Source: Litoreibacter ponti
GTDB taxonomy: Bacteria; Pseudomonadota; Alphaproteobacteria; Rhodobacterales; Rhodobacteraceae
Direction: 5' to 3'
DNA: 64,000 nucleotides
Assembly: GCF_003054285.1 (NCBI RefSeq)
Contig: NZ_QBKS01000001.1
Span: forward strand, 2,542,001 to 2,606,000
Shown in pieces: positions 16,068 to 25,111 of this stretch. Under the pieces are notes generated by a model. That model made no database searches and was not told where the DNA came from. It saw only the letters and a list, made by a program, of their open reading frames with translations. Every line of letters begins with the position of its first letter. The stretch's first letter is position 1. Position numbers and translations under genes: made by a program.

Positions 16068-17744
16068 TTAATCCAGAACGGCCTCAATGGCTTGGCTGAC
16101 CCGATGCGCGTCAGCGCGCGGAAGAGGCAGATAGGGCGCAGCAAGGTCCAGCGCGAGGTCGGAAAGCGCTTTCTGCGGTCTGTTTCCGGTATCAATCACC
16201 AGCGCAGGGGTTTGCCGCGCGCGGATCATGCGGGCGATCTGCTTTGCGTCCTCACTTGCAGCGCTGCGATTGGCGGAGCCGTCCAGCGCGATGTTTGCGC
16301 GACCATCGGTTAGCACGACAATCGTGGGTGTTAGACCCTTGCCGCGGGTCTTTTCTGCCATCTGCAGCGCCGCTTCCAATCCCGCCGCCAAAGGGGTTCC
16401 GCCGCCACCGGGCAGGGCCGAAAGGCGCTTTTTCGTCTGTACAAGGGATCGGGTTGGCGGCAGCAAAAGGTCGGTTCCGGCCCCGCGGAAGGCGATCAGA
16501 GCGACATGGTCACGTCTCGCATAGGCCTCGGCCAGCAACAGCTCAACCGCACCTTTCGCCTCTGCCAGTCGTGCGAGGGCGGCCGAGCCAGAAGCATCCA
16601 CAGCGAAGATCAGTAGACGATCGCTCTTTTCTTCGAACCGCTTCAAGCGGATGTCGCTTGCGCGCACCTGAAGCCGCCGGTCCGGCGCATGAAGTGCTGT
16701 CTTTCGAATAGTCTGCCACGGCGCCGCAGCCCTTAGGGTCGCGATCAGGTCGATCTGGGCCCCGCTTCCCAGCTGGCCCTTTTGCGACGGCTTCGGTCGG
16801 CCACGTCGGTTCCCCTTCTTGGCCGCGCCAGACCCGCTGCCCTGTGCGGCTTGACGAGCCTTCGTCAGATCAACGCGGTCGAGCAGATCTTTGGGCAAAT
16901 TTGCAGCGACGGCTTGAAGCAATAACTCCTCAGGAAGATCGCGGCTTTGCGGTTGTTTAGACTCTCTTTCAGCGTCGTTTACGTTATCTTGCGCAGCAGT
17001 GGCTTCCTCCGGCATATCCTGCGGAATTTGCGTGGCACGAGGCCCGTAAACGAGTGTCAGAGCCTGCGACAGGTGGCTCTCATCGACATGGTCTGTACGT
17101 TGGATCGCGGCGAGCGCGCGTGCCGCGCGCAATGCAAAACTCGGGGCGCGCAGGCTGGTGATACCGAGCCGCAGTGCGACCCGCGTGACATCGGCGATCA
17201 GACCTGGATCCAGAAAGACCTTGGGCAAAGCAAGACGGGCAATTTCAATGCGGTCGTGATCAAGTACGATTTCCGGACAGTCGCGGTGCGACAGATCACC
17301 AAGATCGATATGGAAGGCGACGCGGTCGGTCAGAACCTCTGGTGCGCGCTCCTCTTCGCAGCCCTCATCCAGCAGAACCGCACAGTGGAAGCCATGGTCA
17401 AGAGCGATCGCAAGCTTGGCGGCGAGGCTACTGGGGCATCGTTCCGCCATGGTCAAAACGAGGTTTGCGGCTGCACCGTTCAAGACCCCTTCGGTCATGA
17501 CCGTTTGCCCCGCCTCCAGGGTTGCGGCCAGATCGAGCCCGCCGAAGAGCTGGTCATCGCTGATCGCAGGGTGCAAACGGCGCGTGGTCCGAGGCGAAAG
17601 GGCCAGCGGCAATGCCGAAATCCAGCGGTCTCGGACCGGGCCGCTCCGCGCCTTCAGCCAGAAGCCACCCAGCCCCGCCGGGTCAACCGCCATTAAGGTC
17701 AACGCCAGCGTGGCGTCTTGCCAGGCGGGCGGGGCCGATGTCAC
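16068..17744 (-). CDS. bchD: Magnesium chelatase subunit D
   Basis: This 558-residue subunit, with BchI and BchH, inserts Mg2+ into protoporphyrin IX. The N-terminal AAA+ domain is degenerate and no intact Walker A is seen. A Pro/acidic and Lys/Gly-rich linker lies near residues 245-320. The C-terminal integrin-I (VWA) domain has a MIDAS-like motif LLIFAVDASGSAALARLAEA near 385-405, with LSALPGGGGTPLAAGLEAAL downstream. The length fits BchD. The ATG overlaps the bchI stop, which supports stoichiometric co-translation. Confidence 0.96.
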   Translation of the reverse strand: MTSAPPAWQDATLALTLMAVDPAGLGGFWLKARSGPVRDRWISALPLALSPRTTRRLHPAISDDQLFGGLDLAATLEAGQTVMTEGVLNGAAANLVLTMAERCPSSLAAKLAIALDHGFHCAVLLDEGCEEERAPEVLTDRVAFHIDLGDLSHRDCPEIVLDHDRIEIARLALPKVFLDPGLIADVTRVALRLGITSLRAPSFALRAARALAAIQRTDHVDESHLSQALTLVYGPRATQIPQDMPEEATAAQDNVNDAERESKQPQSRDLPEELLLQAVAANLPKDLLDRVDLTKARQAAQGSGSGAAKKGNRRGRPKPSQKGQLGSGAQIDLIATLRAAAPWQTIRKTALHAPDRRLQVRASDIRLKRFEEKSDRLLIFAVDASGSAALARLAEAKGAVELLLAEAYARRDHVALIAFRGAGTDLLLPPTRSLVQTKKRLSALPGGGGTPLAAGLEAALQMAEKTRGKGLTPTIVVLTDGRANIALDGSANRSAASEDAKQIARMIRARQTPALVIDTGNRPQKALSDLALDLAAPYLPLPRADAHRVSQAIEAVLD

Positions 17745-18745
17745 GCAAGCACCTCGTCGATCACCCGCTGAACCCGTGTCGTAGAGCCCGCTTCGTCGAG
17801 CGGATCGCGCCGCAATCTGTGCCGAAGCGCGGACGGCGCAATCGATTTTAGATGCGCCGTGGTCACTGTCTCTTCGCCAAGATAGGCCGCATAGGCTCGC
17901 GCCGCGCGAAGCAGCGTCAGCTCGCCGCGCAATCCATCAGATCCCAGCTTCAGGCACAGCTCCGCACACTCACGCAGAATGGCCTCACTCGCGTCGACGC
18001 TCGGCAGCAGGGCGCGCCCTGCTAGTATCGCCTTGCGCAATTTCGTGTCCTGCCTGCGCCATTTGGTCAGGAATTTCTTCGTGTCGGTCTCGTAGGCATC
18101 GCGGCGGCGGATCACCTCGATCCGCGTGTCGATGTCGCTCGGAGAGCTGACTTCGACGGACAGGCCGAAGCGGTCCAGCAGCTGCGGGCGCAACTCGCCC
18201 TCCTCGGGATTGCCCGAGCCCACCAACACGAACTTCGCGGCATGCCGAACCGAAAGCCCCTCGCGCTCGACAACATTCTCGCCGGAAACAGCAACGTCGA
18301 GCAGTAAGTCGACGATATGGTCTTCGAGCAGGTTAACCTCGTCGATGTAGAGATATCCGCGATGCGCGCGGGCGAGCAGGCCCGGCTCAAATTCCTTTTT
18401 GCCTTGAGTTAGAGCCTTTTCGATATCCAGTGCGCCGACCACGCGATCTTCGGTCACCCCAAGCGGCAGGTCCACGACCGGGGTCGGTCGCTTAACCAGT
18501 TTCTTCGATGTGATCCGCGCGGGGTCGGGGCACAGTTCGACCCGCTCGCTGTTATATGGACAGCCGGCGACGGTCTCGATCTCAGGCAGCAGCGCCGCCA
18601 GCGCGCGCACCGCGGTTGACTTGCCCGTACCCCGGTCGCCAAAGACGAGCACGCCGCCGATGCTGGGGTCGATTGCGGTCAGGACCATGGCCTGTTTCAT
18701 CTCTTCCTGCCCAACGATGGCGGAGAAAGGGAAAGGTTGGGTCAT
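17741..18745 (-). CDS. bchI: Magnesium chelatase ATPase subunit I
   Basis: This 334-residue AAA+ ATPase drives Mg insertion as a hexamer with BchD. It begins MTQPFPFSAIVGQEEMKQAM. Walker A is GDRGTGKS, Walker B is GYLYIDEVNLLEDHIVDLLL, sensor 1 is FVLVGSGNPEEGELRPQLLD followed by RFGL, and the C-terminal domain ends DPLDEAGSTTRVQRVIDEVL. Longer in-frame extensions to 18850 overlap crtA and are rejected because the start at 18745 gives the conserved N-terminus and an ATGA overlap with crtA. Confidence 0.97.
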   Translation of the reverse strand: MTQPFPFSAIVGQEEMKQAMVLTAIDPSIGGVLVFGDRGTGKSTAVRALAALLPEIETVAGCPYNSERVELCPDPARITSKKLVKRPTPVVDLPLGVTEDRVVGALDIEKALTQGKKEFEPGLLARAHRGYLYIDEVNLLEDHIVDLLLDVAVSGENVVEREGLSVRHAAKFVLVGSGNPEEGELRPQLLDRFGLSVEVSSPSDIDTRIEVIRRRDAYETDTKKFLTKWRRQDTKLRKAILAGRALLPSVDASEAILRECAELCLKLGSDGLRGELTLLRAARAYAAYLGEETVTTAHLKSIAPSALRHRLRRDPLDEAGSTTRVQRVIDEVLA

Positions 18746-19458
18746 GATGCGACCTCCGATGGGATGATGTCTTGCAGGGGATTGCGCCCGTTCCACGACC
18801 CAGCGCTGCCCAGGATGTTGAACCGCGCATAAAGCTCTTCGCGAAACCAATGCTCGGCGCGGACGGCCTTAATGGCGCGGGCATGGGGGCCGTCCTTACG
18901 GGCGAAATTTGCCATGGCGTTGGCATCGGGCCAGATCGAGAAGGTGACCTGATGCAAAAGCGGCACTTCACCCACGCCGATTTTGAAGACGACGTTCGGA
19001 TCGCTGCCGATCACATCGCTGATTGCTGGAACGCGCTTCCAAAAGCGCCACGCGACGCGGGGCTTGACGGTAGCACGGGTCAGAGCAGCAAGCGGTCCTT
19101 GAGACACGGAAATCCCGGTCTGAAAAGGCTCTGTCCCGGCCCAATTCCCCCGAACAGAGGCAGTACTGAGGAAAACCGTCCAATGCTCGTTTGCCCAAGA
19201 CTGGTAGCGCCGGAAAACCGGGGCGCCGCTGGTTTGCCCACGCGCGATCTCTTCGGACGGCCAAGTTGCGAGGATCGCATAGACGCCGGTGTTCGGAATC
19301 GGTGTGAAACCTTCGCCGGTTCCGCTGCCCAAAAGCTTCCAAAAGCCTATATCGGGAACGCCGGGCAAGCTGAGCCGCGCAGCGCCCATCTGTGCCAACG
19401 CCCAAAGGCGTGACAGTGGCGTGGAAAACCGAAAGAAGCTGAGGCTTACGGTTTGGAT
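18742..19458 (-). CDS. crtA: Spheroidene monooxygenase CrtA (start codon unusual)
   Basis: CrtA introduces the 2-keto group, giving spheroidenone under aerobic conditions. Homology begins at IQTVSLSFFRFST, matching the MQTVTLSIFRF start I recall for Rhodobacter sphaeroides CrtA. It continues with RLWALAQMGAARLSLP, FTPIPNTGVYAILATW and ends with WFREELYARFNI. The codon at the expected start (19458-19456) is ATC, seven bases after GGGAGA. The nearest conventional in-frame starts (TTG 19518, ATG 19548) would place a PpsR box inside the gene. I annotate from ATC, giving about 238 residues, normal for the family. The stop overlaps bchI. Confidence 0.85.
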   Translation of the reverse strand: MQTVSLSFFRFSTPLSRLWALAQMGAARLSLPGVPDIGFWKLLGSGTGEGFTPIPNTGVYAILATWPSEEIARGQTSGAPVFRRYQSWANEHWTVFLSTASVRGNWAGTEPFQTGISVSQGPLAALTRATVKPRVAWRFWKRVPAISDVIGSDPNVVFKIGVGEVPLLHQVTFSIWPDANAMANFARKDGPHARAIKAVRAEHWFREELYARFNILGSAGSWNGRNPLQDIIPSEVAS

Positions 19459-19478
19459 AGCGACTCTCCCGACGTCAT
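19446..19478 (-). CDS. Possible 10-codon leader ORF overlapping the crtA start
   Basis: An ATG at 19478 opens a short frame, MTSGESLSKP followed by TAA at 19446. It runs through the presumed crtA start region in another frame and has no Shine-Dalgarno of its own. It could be a coupling or regulatory leader, or the trace of a one-base indel at the crtA start. It is very short and may be chance. Confidence 0.2.
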   Translation of the reverse strand: MTSGESLSKP

Positions 19479-19480
19479 TA

Positions 19481-19498
19481 TGTAAATCTAAGCTGACA
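19481..19498. promoter_or_regulatory. PpsR/CrtJ box (TGT-N12-ACA) at crtA
   Basis: This is an exact TGT-N12-ACA palindrome (TGTAAATCTAAGCTGACA) 23 bp upstream of the ATC proposed as the crtA start. PpsR/CrtJ represses crt and bch promoters through this motif under aerobic or light conditions. It pairs with the box at 19564 on the crtI side. Confidence 0.75.
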
Positions 19499-19563
19499 CA
19501 TTCGGGTAGGAATTCCAAGAAATTACTGCGTAGGCCCCAGTAAATCATGGGAAAAGCCTTTGT

Positions 19564-19581
19564 TGTAAACTTAGCTAGACA
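19564..19581. promoter_or_regulatory. PpsR/CrtJ box (TGT-N12-ACA) at crtI
   Basis: This exact TGT-N12-ACA element (TGTAAACTTAGCTAGACA) ends 16 bp before the crtI ATG. Together with the crtA-side box 65 bp away it gives the divergent crtA/crtI promoter one site per gene, an arrangement known for long-distance cooperative CrtJ binding in Rhodobacter. Confidence 0.75.
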
Positions 19582-19597
19582 TAGCTAGGCTGATCCC

Positions 19598-21145
19598 ATG
19601 ACCAGACTCGATCCAAATCTCGCCACGCCGGATGATTTCAACGCACGCCCCGTCGCGGTCGTGATCGGCGCGGGCCTTGGTGGCCTGTCAGCGGCGATGC
19701 GTCTGGGGGCGAAGGGCTACAGGGTTGAGGTGGTAGACCGCCTTGATATGCCCGGCGGCCGCGGCTCTTCGATCAGCATGAACGGGCACCGGTTCGATCT
19801 GGGGCCGACCATCGTCACGGTGCCGCAAGTGTTCCGCGAGCTATGGGCAGCCTGCGGGCGGGACTTCGACACCGACGTCGATCTGCGTCCGATGCTGCCG
19901 TACTATGAAATTCGCTGGCCCGATGGGTCCAGCTTCAAGGCGTCCGGCTCCACCGAGGAGATGATGGCAGAGGTGAAGCGCCTCTCCCCCTCCGACGCGA
20001 AGGGCTACGAGAAGTTTCTCAAGGACAGCGAGGCCCGCTACGCCTTCGGGTTCGAGGATCTTGGCCGCCGTCCGATGCACAAGCTTTGGGACCTGATCAA
20101 GGTGCTCCCAAAATTCGGCATGCTTCGCGCGGATCGCTCGGTCTACGCCCATGCGGCCAAGCGCGTCAAAGACGAGCGACTACGAATGGCGCTGTCGTTT
20201 CATCCGCTGTTTATCGGCGGCGATCCGTTTCATGTGACCTCGATGTACATTCTCGTCAGCCATCTCGAGAAAGAGTACGGCGTGCACTATGCCATGGGCG
20301 GGGTCGCGGCGATTGCCAAGGCGATGCAAGGCGTGATCGAAGATCAGGGCGGCACCTGCACCTACGGCCAAGAGGTCAGCGAAATCCTTGTGAAGAACGA
20401 GCGGGCCGCAGGCGTCAAGCTTGTCTCTGGCAGGATCATTCCGGCTGACATCGTCGTCTCCAACGCCGACGCGGGCCATACCTACAAGCACCTGCTGAAG
20501 CGCAAGAAGAAGCGGTGGACGGACAAAAAGCTCGACAACTCCAGATGGTCGATGGGCCTGTTCGTCTGGTATTTCGGCACCAAGGGCACGCGCGATCAGT
20601 GGGGCGATGTCGGGCATCACACCATTCTGAATGGACCGCGCTATAAGGGGCTGCTCGACGATATCTTTTTGAAGGGCAAGCTCGCCGACGACATGAGCCT
20701 CTATGTCCACCGCCCCTCCGTCACCGACCCGTCCGTGGCGCCCGAGGGTGACGATACGTTCTACGTGCTTTCCCCCGTTCCCCATCTGGGCCATGACAAT
20801 GGCGTCGATTGGGAGATCGAGCGCGACCGCTACCGCGACAAGGTCACAAAAGTTCTGGAAGAACAGCTGTTGCCGGGGTTTGCCGACAAGATCACCGCGT
20901 CGGAAATCTTTACGCCGCTAGAGTTTCGTGACCGCTACCTGTCGCCCAACGGCTCCGGCTTCTCCATCGAGCCGCGCATCCTCCAAAGCGCGTGGTTCCG
21001 CCCGCATAATGTCTCCGAAGAGCTGCCGGGTCTCTATCTCGTCGGCGCGGGCACGCATCCGGGCGCTGGCCTGCCGGGCGTCGTCTCCACCGCGGAGGTG
21101 CTCGACAAGATGATCCCTTCAGCCTTGAAAGTGCCTGCCGAATGA
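19598..21145 (+). CDS. crtI: Phytoene desaturase
   Basis: This 515-residue FAD-dependent desaturase converts phytoene to neurosporene in spheroidene producers. The Rossmann motif VVIGAGLGGLSAAMRLGAKG lies near residue 26. The C-terminal bacterial phytoene dehydrogenase signature follows as LYLVGAGTHPGAGLPGVVST. Family length is normal. Whether it does three or four desaturation steps cannot be read here, but crtA, crtC, crtD and crtF in the same cluster imply the neurosporene route. The stop overlaps crtB by 4 nt. A PpsR box lies just upstream. Confidence 0.97.
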   Translation: MTRLDPNLATPDDFNARPVAVVIGAGLGGLSAAMRLGAKGYRVEVVDRLDMPGGRGSSISMNGHRFDLGPTIVTVPQVFRELWAACGRDFDTDVDLRPMLPYYEIRWPDGSSFKASGSTEEMMAEVKRLSPSDAKGYEKFLKDSEARYAFGFEDLGRRPMHKLWDLIKVLPKFGMLRADRSVYAHAAKRVKDERLRMALSFHPLFIGGDPFHVTSMYILVSHLEKEYGVHYAMGGVAAIAKAMQGVIEDQGGTCTYGQEVSEILVKNERAAGVKLVSGRIIPADIVVSNADAGHTYKHLLKRKKKRWTDKKLDNSRWSMGLFVWYFGTKGTRDQWGDVGHHTILNGPRYKGLLDDIFLKGKLADDMSLYVHRPSVTDPSVAPEGDDTFYVLSPVPHLGHDNGVDWEIERDRYRDKVTKVLEEQLLPGFADKITASEIFTPLEFRDRYLSPNGSGFSIEPRILQSAWFRPHNVSEELPGLYLVGAGTHPGAGLPGVVSTAEVLDKMIPSALKVPAE

Positions 21146-22149
21146 TCCCCGCCGATGATCTGGCCCATTGCCGGGCGGCGATCCGAACCGGGTCGCGGTC
21201 CTTTTACGCCGCCTCCCACCTTTTGCCGGCTCGGGTCCGTGATCCCGCGCTTGCGCTCTATGCGTTTTGCCGTTTGGCCGATGATGCGGTGGACCTGAAC
21301 GCAGAGAAAGCCGCCGCCGTGCTGTCCTTGCGCGACCGGCTCGATCTTGTCTACCAGGGCACACCCCGCGACGCGCCTGCCGATCGCGCCTTTGCCGCGA
21401 TGGTGCGCGACCACGACATGCCGCGCGAGCTGCCGGAGGCCCTGCTCGAAGGTCTGGCGTGGGATGCGATGGAGCAGAAATACGAGACGTTGAGCGATAT
21501 CAGAGCCTATTCCGCCCGCGTCGCCTCAGCCGTTGGCGCGATGATGACGGTGCTGATGGGCGTTCGAGATGCGGATGCCTTGGCCCGCGCCTGCGATCTG
21601 GGTGTCGCGATGCAGCTTACTAACATCGCCCGCGACGTGGGCGAGGATGCGCGCGAAGGCAGGCTCTACCTACCGCTCGAGATGATGGAGGACGAGGGGC
21701 TTGATCCCGACGCTTTCCTCGCCAATCCGCGCTTTTCCCGTGCGCTGGGCCGCGTGACCCGCCGCTTGCTGTCCGAGGCGCGGAGGCTCTATCACCGCTC
21801 AGAGCCGGGGATCGCTGCTTTGCCGCTCTCCTGCCGTCCCGGCATTTTCGCTGCGCGGCATATCTATGACGGGATCGGCAGCCAGGTGCGGCGCAATAAT
21901 TTCGACAGTTTTTCGCAACGCGCGCATACCGGGACGGCCCAGAAACTGGGCTGGCTGGCACTGTCGGTCCTGCGCAGCGGGGTCGTGACCGTCATGCCGC
22001 AATCGGCTGTGCTATACGCGAAACCGCTGCTGGAGGTTCAGTTTCTCGTCGATGCCGCCGCCCGGCGCGAGCCCGTGCCGCAATCACGTGGTCAAGCCAT
22101 GATTGAGCTGTTCGCGCAGCTGGAAGCGAAGCGGCACACGCAGCCCTGA
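21142..22149 (+). CDS. crtB: 15-cis-phytoene synthase
   Basis: This 335-residue trans-isoprenyl diphosphate synthase joins two GGPP to phytoene. It has YAFCRLADDAVDLNAEKAAA (first Asp-rich region), LGVAMQLTNIARDVGEDARE and GRLYLP (squalene/phytoene synthase signature with the second Asp-rich motif). It is co-transcribed with crtI through an ATGA overlap, and tspO follows after 37 bp. Confidence 0.97.
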   Translation: MIPADDLAHCRAAIRTGSRSFYAASHLLPARVRDPALALYAFCRLADDAVDLNAEKAAAVLSLRDRLDLVYQGTPRDAPADRAFAAMVRDHDMPRELPEALLEGLAWDAMEQKYETLSDIRAYSARVASAVGAMMTVLMGVRDADALARACDLGVAMQLTNIARDVGEDAREGRLYLPLEMMEDEGLDPDAFLANPRFSRALGRVTRRLLSEARRLYHRSEPGIAALPLSCRPGIFAARHIYDGIGSQVRRNNFDSFSQRAHTGTAQKLGWLALSVLRSGVVTVMPQSAVLYAKPLLEVQFLVDAAARREPVPQSRGQAMIELFAQLEAKRHTQP

Positions 22150-22186
22150 GCCTTGCATCCTGTGCCAATCGGCTTAGGTGTGGCGC

Positions 22187-22666
22187 ATGGATTGGATGCT
22201 GTTCGTCATATTTCTATGCGCCTGTTTTGCGGCCGGAACGACCGGCGCGGTCTTCATGCCGGGCGAATGGTATCGCAAGCTCGACAAGCCGGATTGGACT
22301 CCACCCGATTGGGTTTTCCCGCTGACATGGACCACGCTTTATATCTGCATGTCCTTCGCAGGCGCGCGGATTGCGGTGCTCGATGACAACGCCTATGCCG
22401 TCGCGCTTTGGGCGCTTCAGATTGCACTCAACACGCTGTGGACGCCAATCTTTTTCGGCTTGCGCAGGCTCGGTTTCGCGATGGGGGTCATTGTGGCGCT
22501 TTGGATCTCGGTGGCGGCGTGCTTGCTTGCGTTCCTGCAACTCGACTTCCTCGCGGCAATTGCCTTCGCGCCCTATCTGGTCTGGGTCACGATCGCGGCG
22601 GCGCTGAATTATTCGGTCTGGCGCCGAAATCCCGATATCGACGCGCTTGAGCCCGACAAGATCTAG
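22187..22666 (+). CDS. tspO: Tryptophan-rich sensory protein TspO/MBR
   Basis: This ~159-residue five-helix membrane protein resembles the mitochondrial benzodiazepine receptor. It is rich in Trp (EWYRKLDKPDWTPPDWVFPL, TLWTPIFFGLRRLG). In Rhodobacter sphaeroides TspO represses photosynthesis genes in oxygen, probably through tetrapyrrole handling in the outer membrane. ATG 22187 gives the conserved MDWMLF start with AGGTG upstream; a GTG nine bases earlier is possible. It ends where crtC ends, on the opposite strand (4 bp overlap). Confidence 0.92.
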   Translation: MDWMLFVIFLCACFAAGTTGAVFMPGEWYRKLDKPDWTPPDWVFPLTWTTLYICMSFAGARIAVLDDNAYAVALWALQIALNTLWTPIFFGLRRLGFAMGVIVALWISVAACLLAFLQLDFLAAIAFAPYLVWVTIAAALNYSVWRRNPDIDALEPDKI

Positions 22667-23601
22667 AAGGTCCAGCCGGGTCTTCGGGGTACTTTGACCG
22701 CAAGCATCGGCTTGATGAGCGGGCTTGCAAATCGGTTCAGGTCCAGCGCCTCGTGAACGCCATCGGAGACTTGACCGTTGATCTGCGTGCGAACGCCCGC
22801 GCGCGTGTAGAATGGCGCATCCAGCATCATCTTCGTCTGCCTTGGCCGGACGCCCGCATCGCCGCGCGTCTCCCGCCGCACGGCCCAGAGCGAGCGATTG
22901 AATTTGAGCTTCGGCGGCGCCTCCATCGGCGCGACGCTGCCATCATCGTTGAACATCAAGGACACCGCCAGATCGTCCGACACGTCGCGCCGCGTGGCGT
23001 CATAAAAGCATGCGGTCCCGCCGGAAACGGGGAAGCGGCCCCAGGTCCAGTAGCTGAAATCATCCTCCAACGCGGAGGTCCCGAAATTGGCATCGAAATA
23101 CCCGTGCCCCGTCCATTGCCAGCCTGATTTGTTTAGCGACACTTCAATGTCCGAGGTCGGGGCAAACGGCCGCCACACATGAGAGCCGCTATCATGCAGC
23201 GGCACCTCGACGTCGGTGACGCCTTTGGGGTGGATCTTGACCGTGCCCCGGACGCGGTCGCAGTGGGGCACGCTCACCTCGTTGATGTCGATGACCAGGG
23301 ATGTGCCGTCCCAATGCATGGCGCTCGGGCCCACGGTGAATGTGTCCTCGGTCTGGCGCAGGGCGCTTGATCCGCGGTCGGTCATGGTCCACCTGCCGCC
23401 CTTGCCGTAGGTCGCCACGTTGATGCAGCAATGGTTGTCCGGGTTCTTGCGGCCCGACCAGCGATACCACGGCGAGAATACCGATCCAATGAAGCCGATG
23501 ATCGAAATCGCGCGCTCGCCGCAGGTGCTTATGCCGTCGACATACCACCACGCGTAGCCGTTCGGCGGGACGGCGAGGTTGAAGTTCGGTCTTTCAAGAT
23601 C
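22663..23601 (-). CDS. crtC: Carotenoid 1,2-hydratase CrtC (start unresolved)
   Basis: CrtC hydrates the terminal double bond of neurosporene or its derivatives. Conserved segments are FNLAVPPNGYAWWYVDGIST, IIGFIGSVFSPWYRWSGR, NHCCINVATYG and DDFSYWTWGRFP. Conserved sequence begins around 23595, inside the last 70 bp of crtD. No in-frame ATG, GTG, TTG or CTG exists between there and 23877, where an ATG would add about 92 implausible residues antiparallel to nothing but in another frame of crtD. I mark the conserved limit; the true start may be a rare codon such as ATT/ATC/ATA near the crtD stop. Confidence 0.85.
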   Translation of the reverse strand, partial: DLERPNFNLAVPPNGYAWWYVDGISTCGERAISIIGFIGSVFSPWYRWSGRKNPDNHCCINVATYGKGGRWTMTDRGSSALRQTEDTFTVGPSAMHWDGTSLVIDINEVSVPHCDRVRGTVKIHPKGVTDVEVPLHDSGSHVWRPFAPTSDIEVSLNKSGWQWTGHGYFDANFGTSALEDDFSYWTWGRFPVSGGTACFYDATRRDVSDDLAVSLMFNDDGSVAPMEAPPKLKFNRSLWAVRRETRGDAGVRPRQTKMMLDAPFYTRAGVRTQINGQVSDGVHEALDLNRFASPLIKPMLAVKVPRRPGWTF

Positions 23602-25055
23602 GCCGCGGCCGCGTGCTTGGCGGAGAGGGTTGCCATCGGGATGCCCGCCCCCGGATGCGCCCCGCCCCCCACCAGGTAGAGCCCCGGGATCGTCGTGCGC
23701 GCCAAGGGGCGCTTCAGCCCCGCGGTCAGGCCATGCGGGCTTCGCCCGTAAAGGGATCCGGCCGACCCGGGAAACAACCGACTGAAGTCGCTGGGCGTCG
23801 TCAGCGTCTCCGGCCCCGGTCGCGCGTCGAAATGCAGACCCATCCGGGCCAAACGATTGAAGGTCTGCGTCTGACATGTGTCGAACTCCTGGCTTGTGTC
23901 GCCCTCCGCGGGCGCGCCGTTCATGATAATCTCGAACCGTTCGTGGCCGCCCGGTTGCGCAGTGTCGCCCCGGTCCTGGGCGCACAGGTAGAGCGTCGCA
24001 TCGGTTGGCATCTCGCCGCGCTCCAACGCATCGAATTCGGCGCGCTCGGTGTCGGCGAAGAAGACATTGTGATGCACCAGTGGCAGTCCCTCGGGCTTAG
24101 CGGCGAAGGACCAGACAAAGGCCGAGAGCGAGCGCGGCTCGCAGGCCTTGTCCTGAACCGCGTTTTGAGAGGCCTGACCCAGAAGTCCGGTCCGCAGTGC
24201 CCGCGGATCGCCGTTGAACACGACCTGATCGCACGCCATTCGCGTGCCATCGTCGCAAACAACCCCCCGCAGGGTTCCGTCCTGGTATTCCAGCCGCTCC
24301 ACACCTTGCCCCAATACAATCTCGCCCCCGCGGTCGCGGATCAGGGCCGCGATGGCCTCTGCCAGCTTGTGCATTCCGCCCTCGACCACCCAGACGCCGG
24401 ATGCCTCGGCGTGCCAGATAAGTGACAAGAGCGCAGGGGAGCGGAACGGCGAGCCGCCGACATAGGTCGCGTAACGGCCAAAAAGCTGGCGCAGCTTCGG
24501 ATCGCGGAATTGGCGCGCGAGTGATCCGGCCATCGAGCGGAGCGGATCCATCGCGCCCAACAGCGCGGGATTGGCAAGCACCGTCTTGGTCAGGGCCAGC
24601 TGGTTCGGGGCGGGCTCCTGCATCATCGGGGCGTCGAATGCCTCGAACATCGCGCGGGCCTTACGGGTCATCTTCGTGAAAGCCGCGGCCTCGCGCGGGC
24701 CACTCATCTCTGCAATTGCGGCGGCGCTTCGTTCGGCGTCAGCATGAAGATCAAGCGACGATCCATCAGACCACCAGTGGCGCGCGAGGATGGATTGCGG
24801 GTGCAGCGTCACGTGGTCTGACAGGCGCTCTCCAGCGGCGGCGAACAACTCTTCGAACACCGGTCGCATCGTCATGACCGTTGGTCCCGCTTCGACGGGA
24901 CCGGCAGCGCTTGGAACCGTGCGCATCTTGCCGCCGACCTGGCCGTGGCGCTCCAGCACTGTGACGTGCTGGCCCGCAGCGGCCAGTCGCAAGGCGACGG
25001 CAAGGCCACCAATTCCGGCACCAATCACGATGGTTTTGCTGGGGGCATCGGCCAA
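23529..25055 (-). CDS. crtD: 1-hydroxycarotenoid 3,4-desaturase (methoxyneurosporene dehydrogenase)
   Basis: This 508-residue FAD-dependent desaturase is related to CrtI and introduces the C3-C4 double bond of spheroidene. The dinucleotide-binding motif TIVIGAGIGGLAVALRLAAA is at residues 8-27, and the C-terminal GLYLVGGGAHPGAGIPMATL signature is present. The start is TTG at 25055 with AGAGGTGG three bases upstream. It is transcribed divergently from crtE across two PpsR boxes, and crtC overlaps its 3' end. Confidence 0.95.
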   Translation of the reverse strand: MADAPSKTIVIGAGIGGLAVALRLAAAGQHVTVLERHGQVGGKMRTVPSAAGPVEAGPTVMTMRPVFEELFAAAGERLSDHVTLHPQSILARHWWSDGSSLDLHADAERSAAAIAEMSGPREAAAFTKMTRKARAMFEAFDAPMMQEPAPNQLALTKTVLANPALLGAMDPLRSMAGSLARQFRDPKLRQLFGRYATYVGGSPFRSPALLSLIWHAEASGVWVVEGGMHKLAEAIAALIRDRGGEIVLGQGVERLEYQDGTLRGVVCDDGTRMACDQVVFNGDPRALRTGLLGQASQNAVQDKACEPRSLSAFVWSFAAKPEGLPLVHHNVFFADTERAEFDALERGEMPTDATLYLCAQDRGDTAQPGGHERFEIIMNGAPAEGDTSQEFDTCQTQTFNRLARMGLHFDARPGPETLTTPSDFSRLFPGSAGSLYGRSPHGLTAGLKRPLARTTIPGLYLVGGGAHPGAGIPMATLSAKHAAAAILKDRTSTSPSRRTATRGGMSTA

Positions 25056-25111
25056 GGGCCACCTCTCTTGCTCAGGGCTGTGTTCGGAATTGTTGACACT
25101 TCGAGGTGAGG

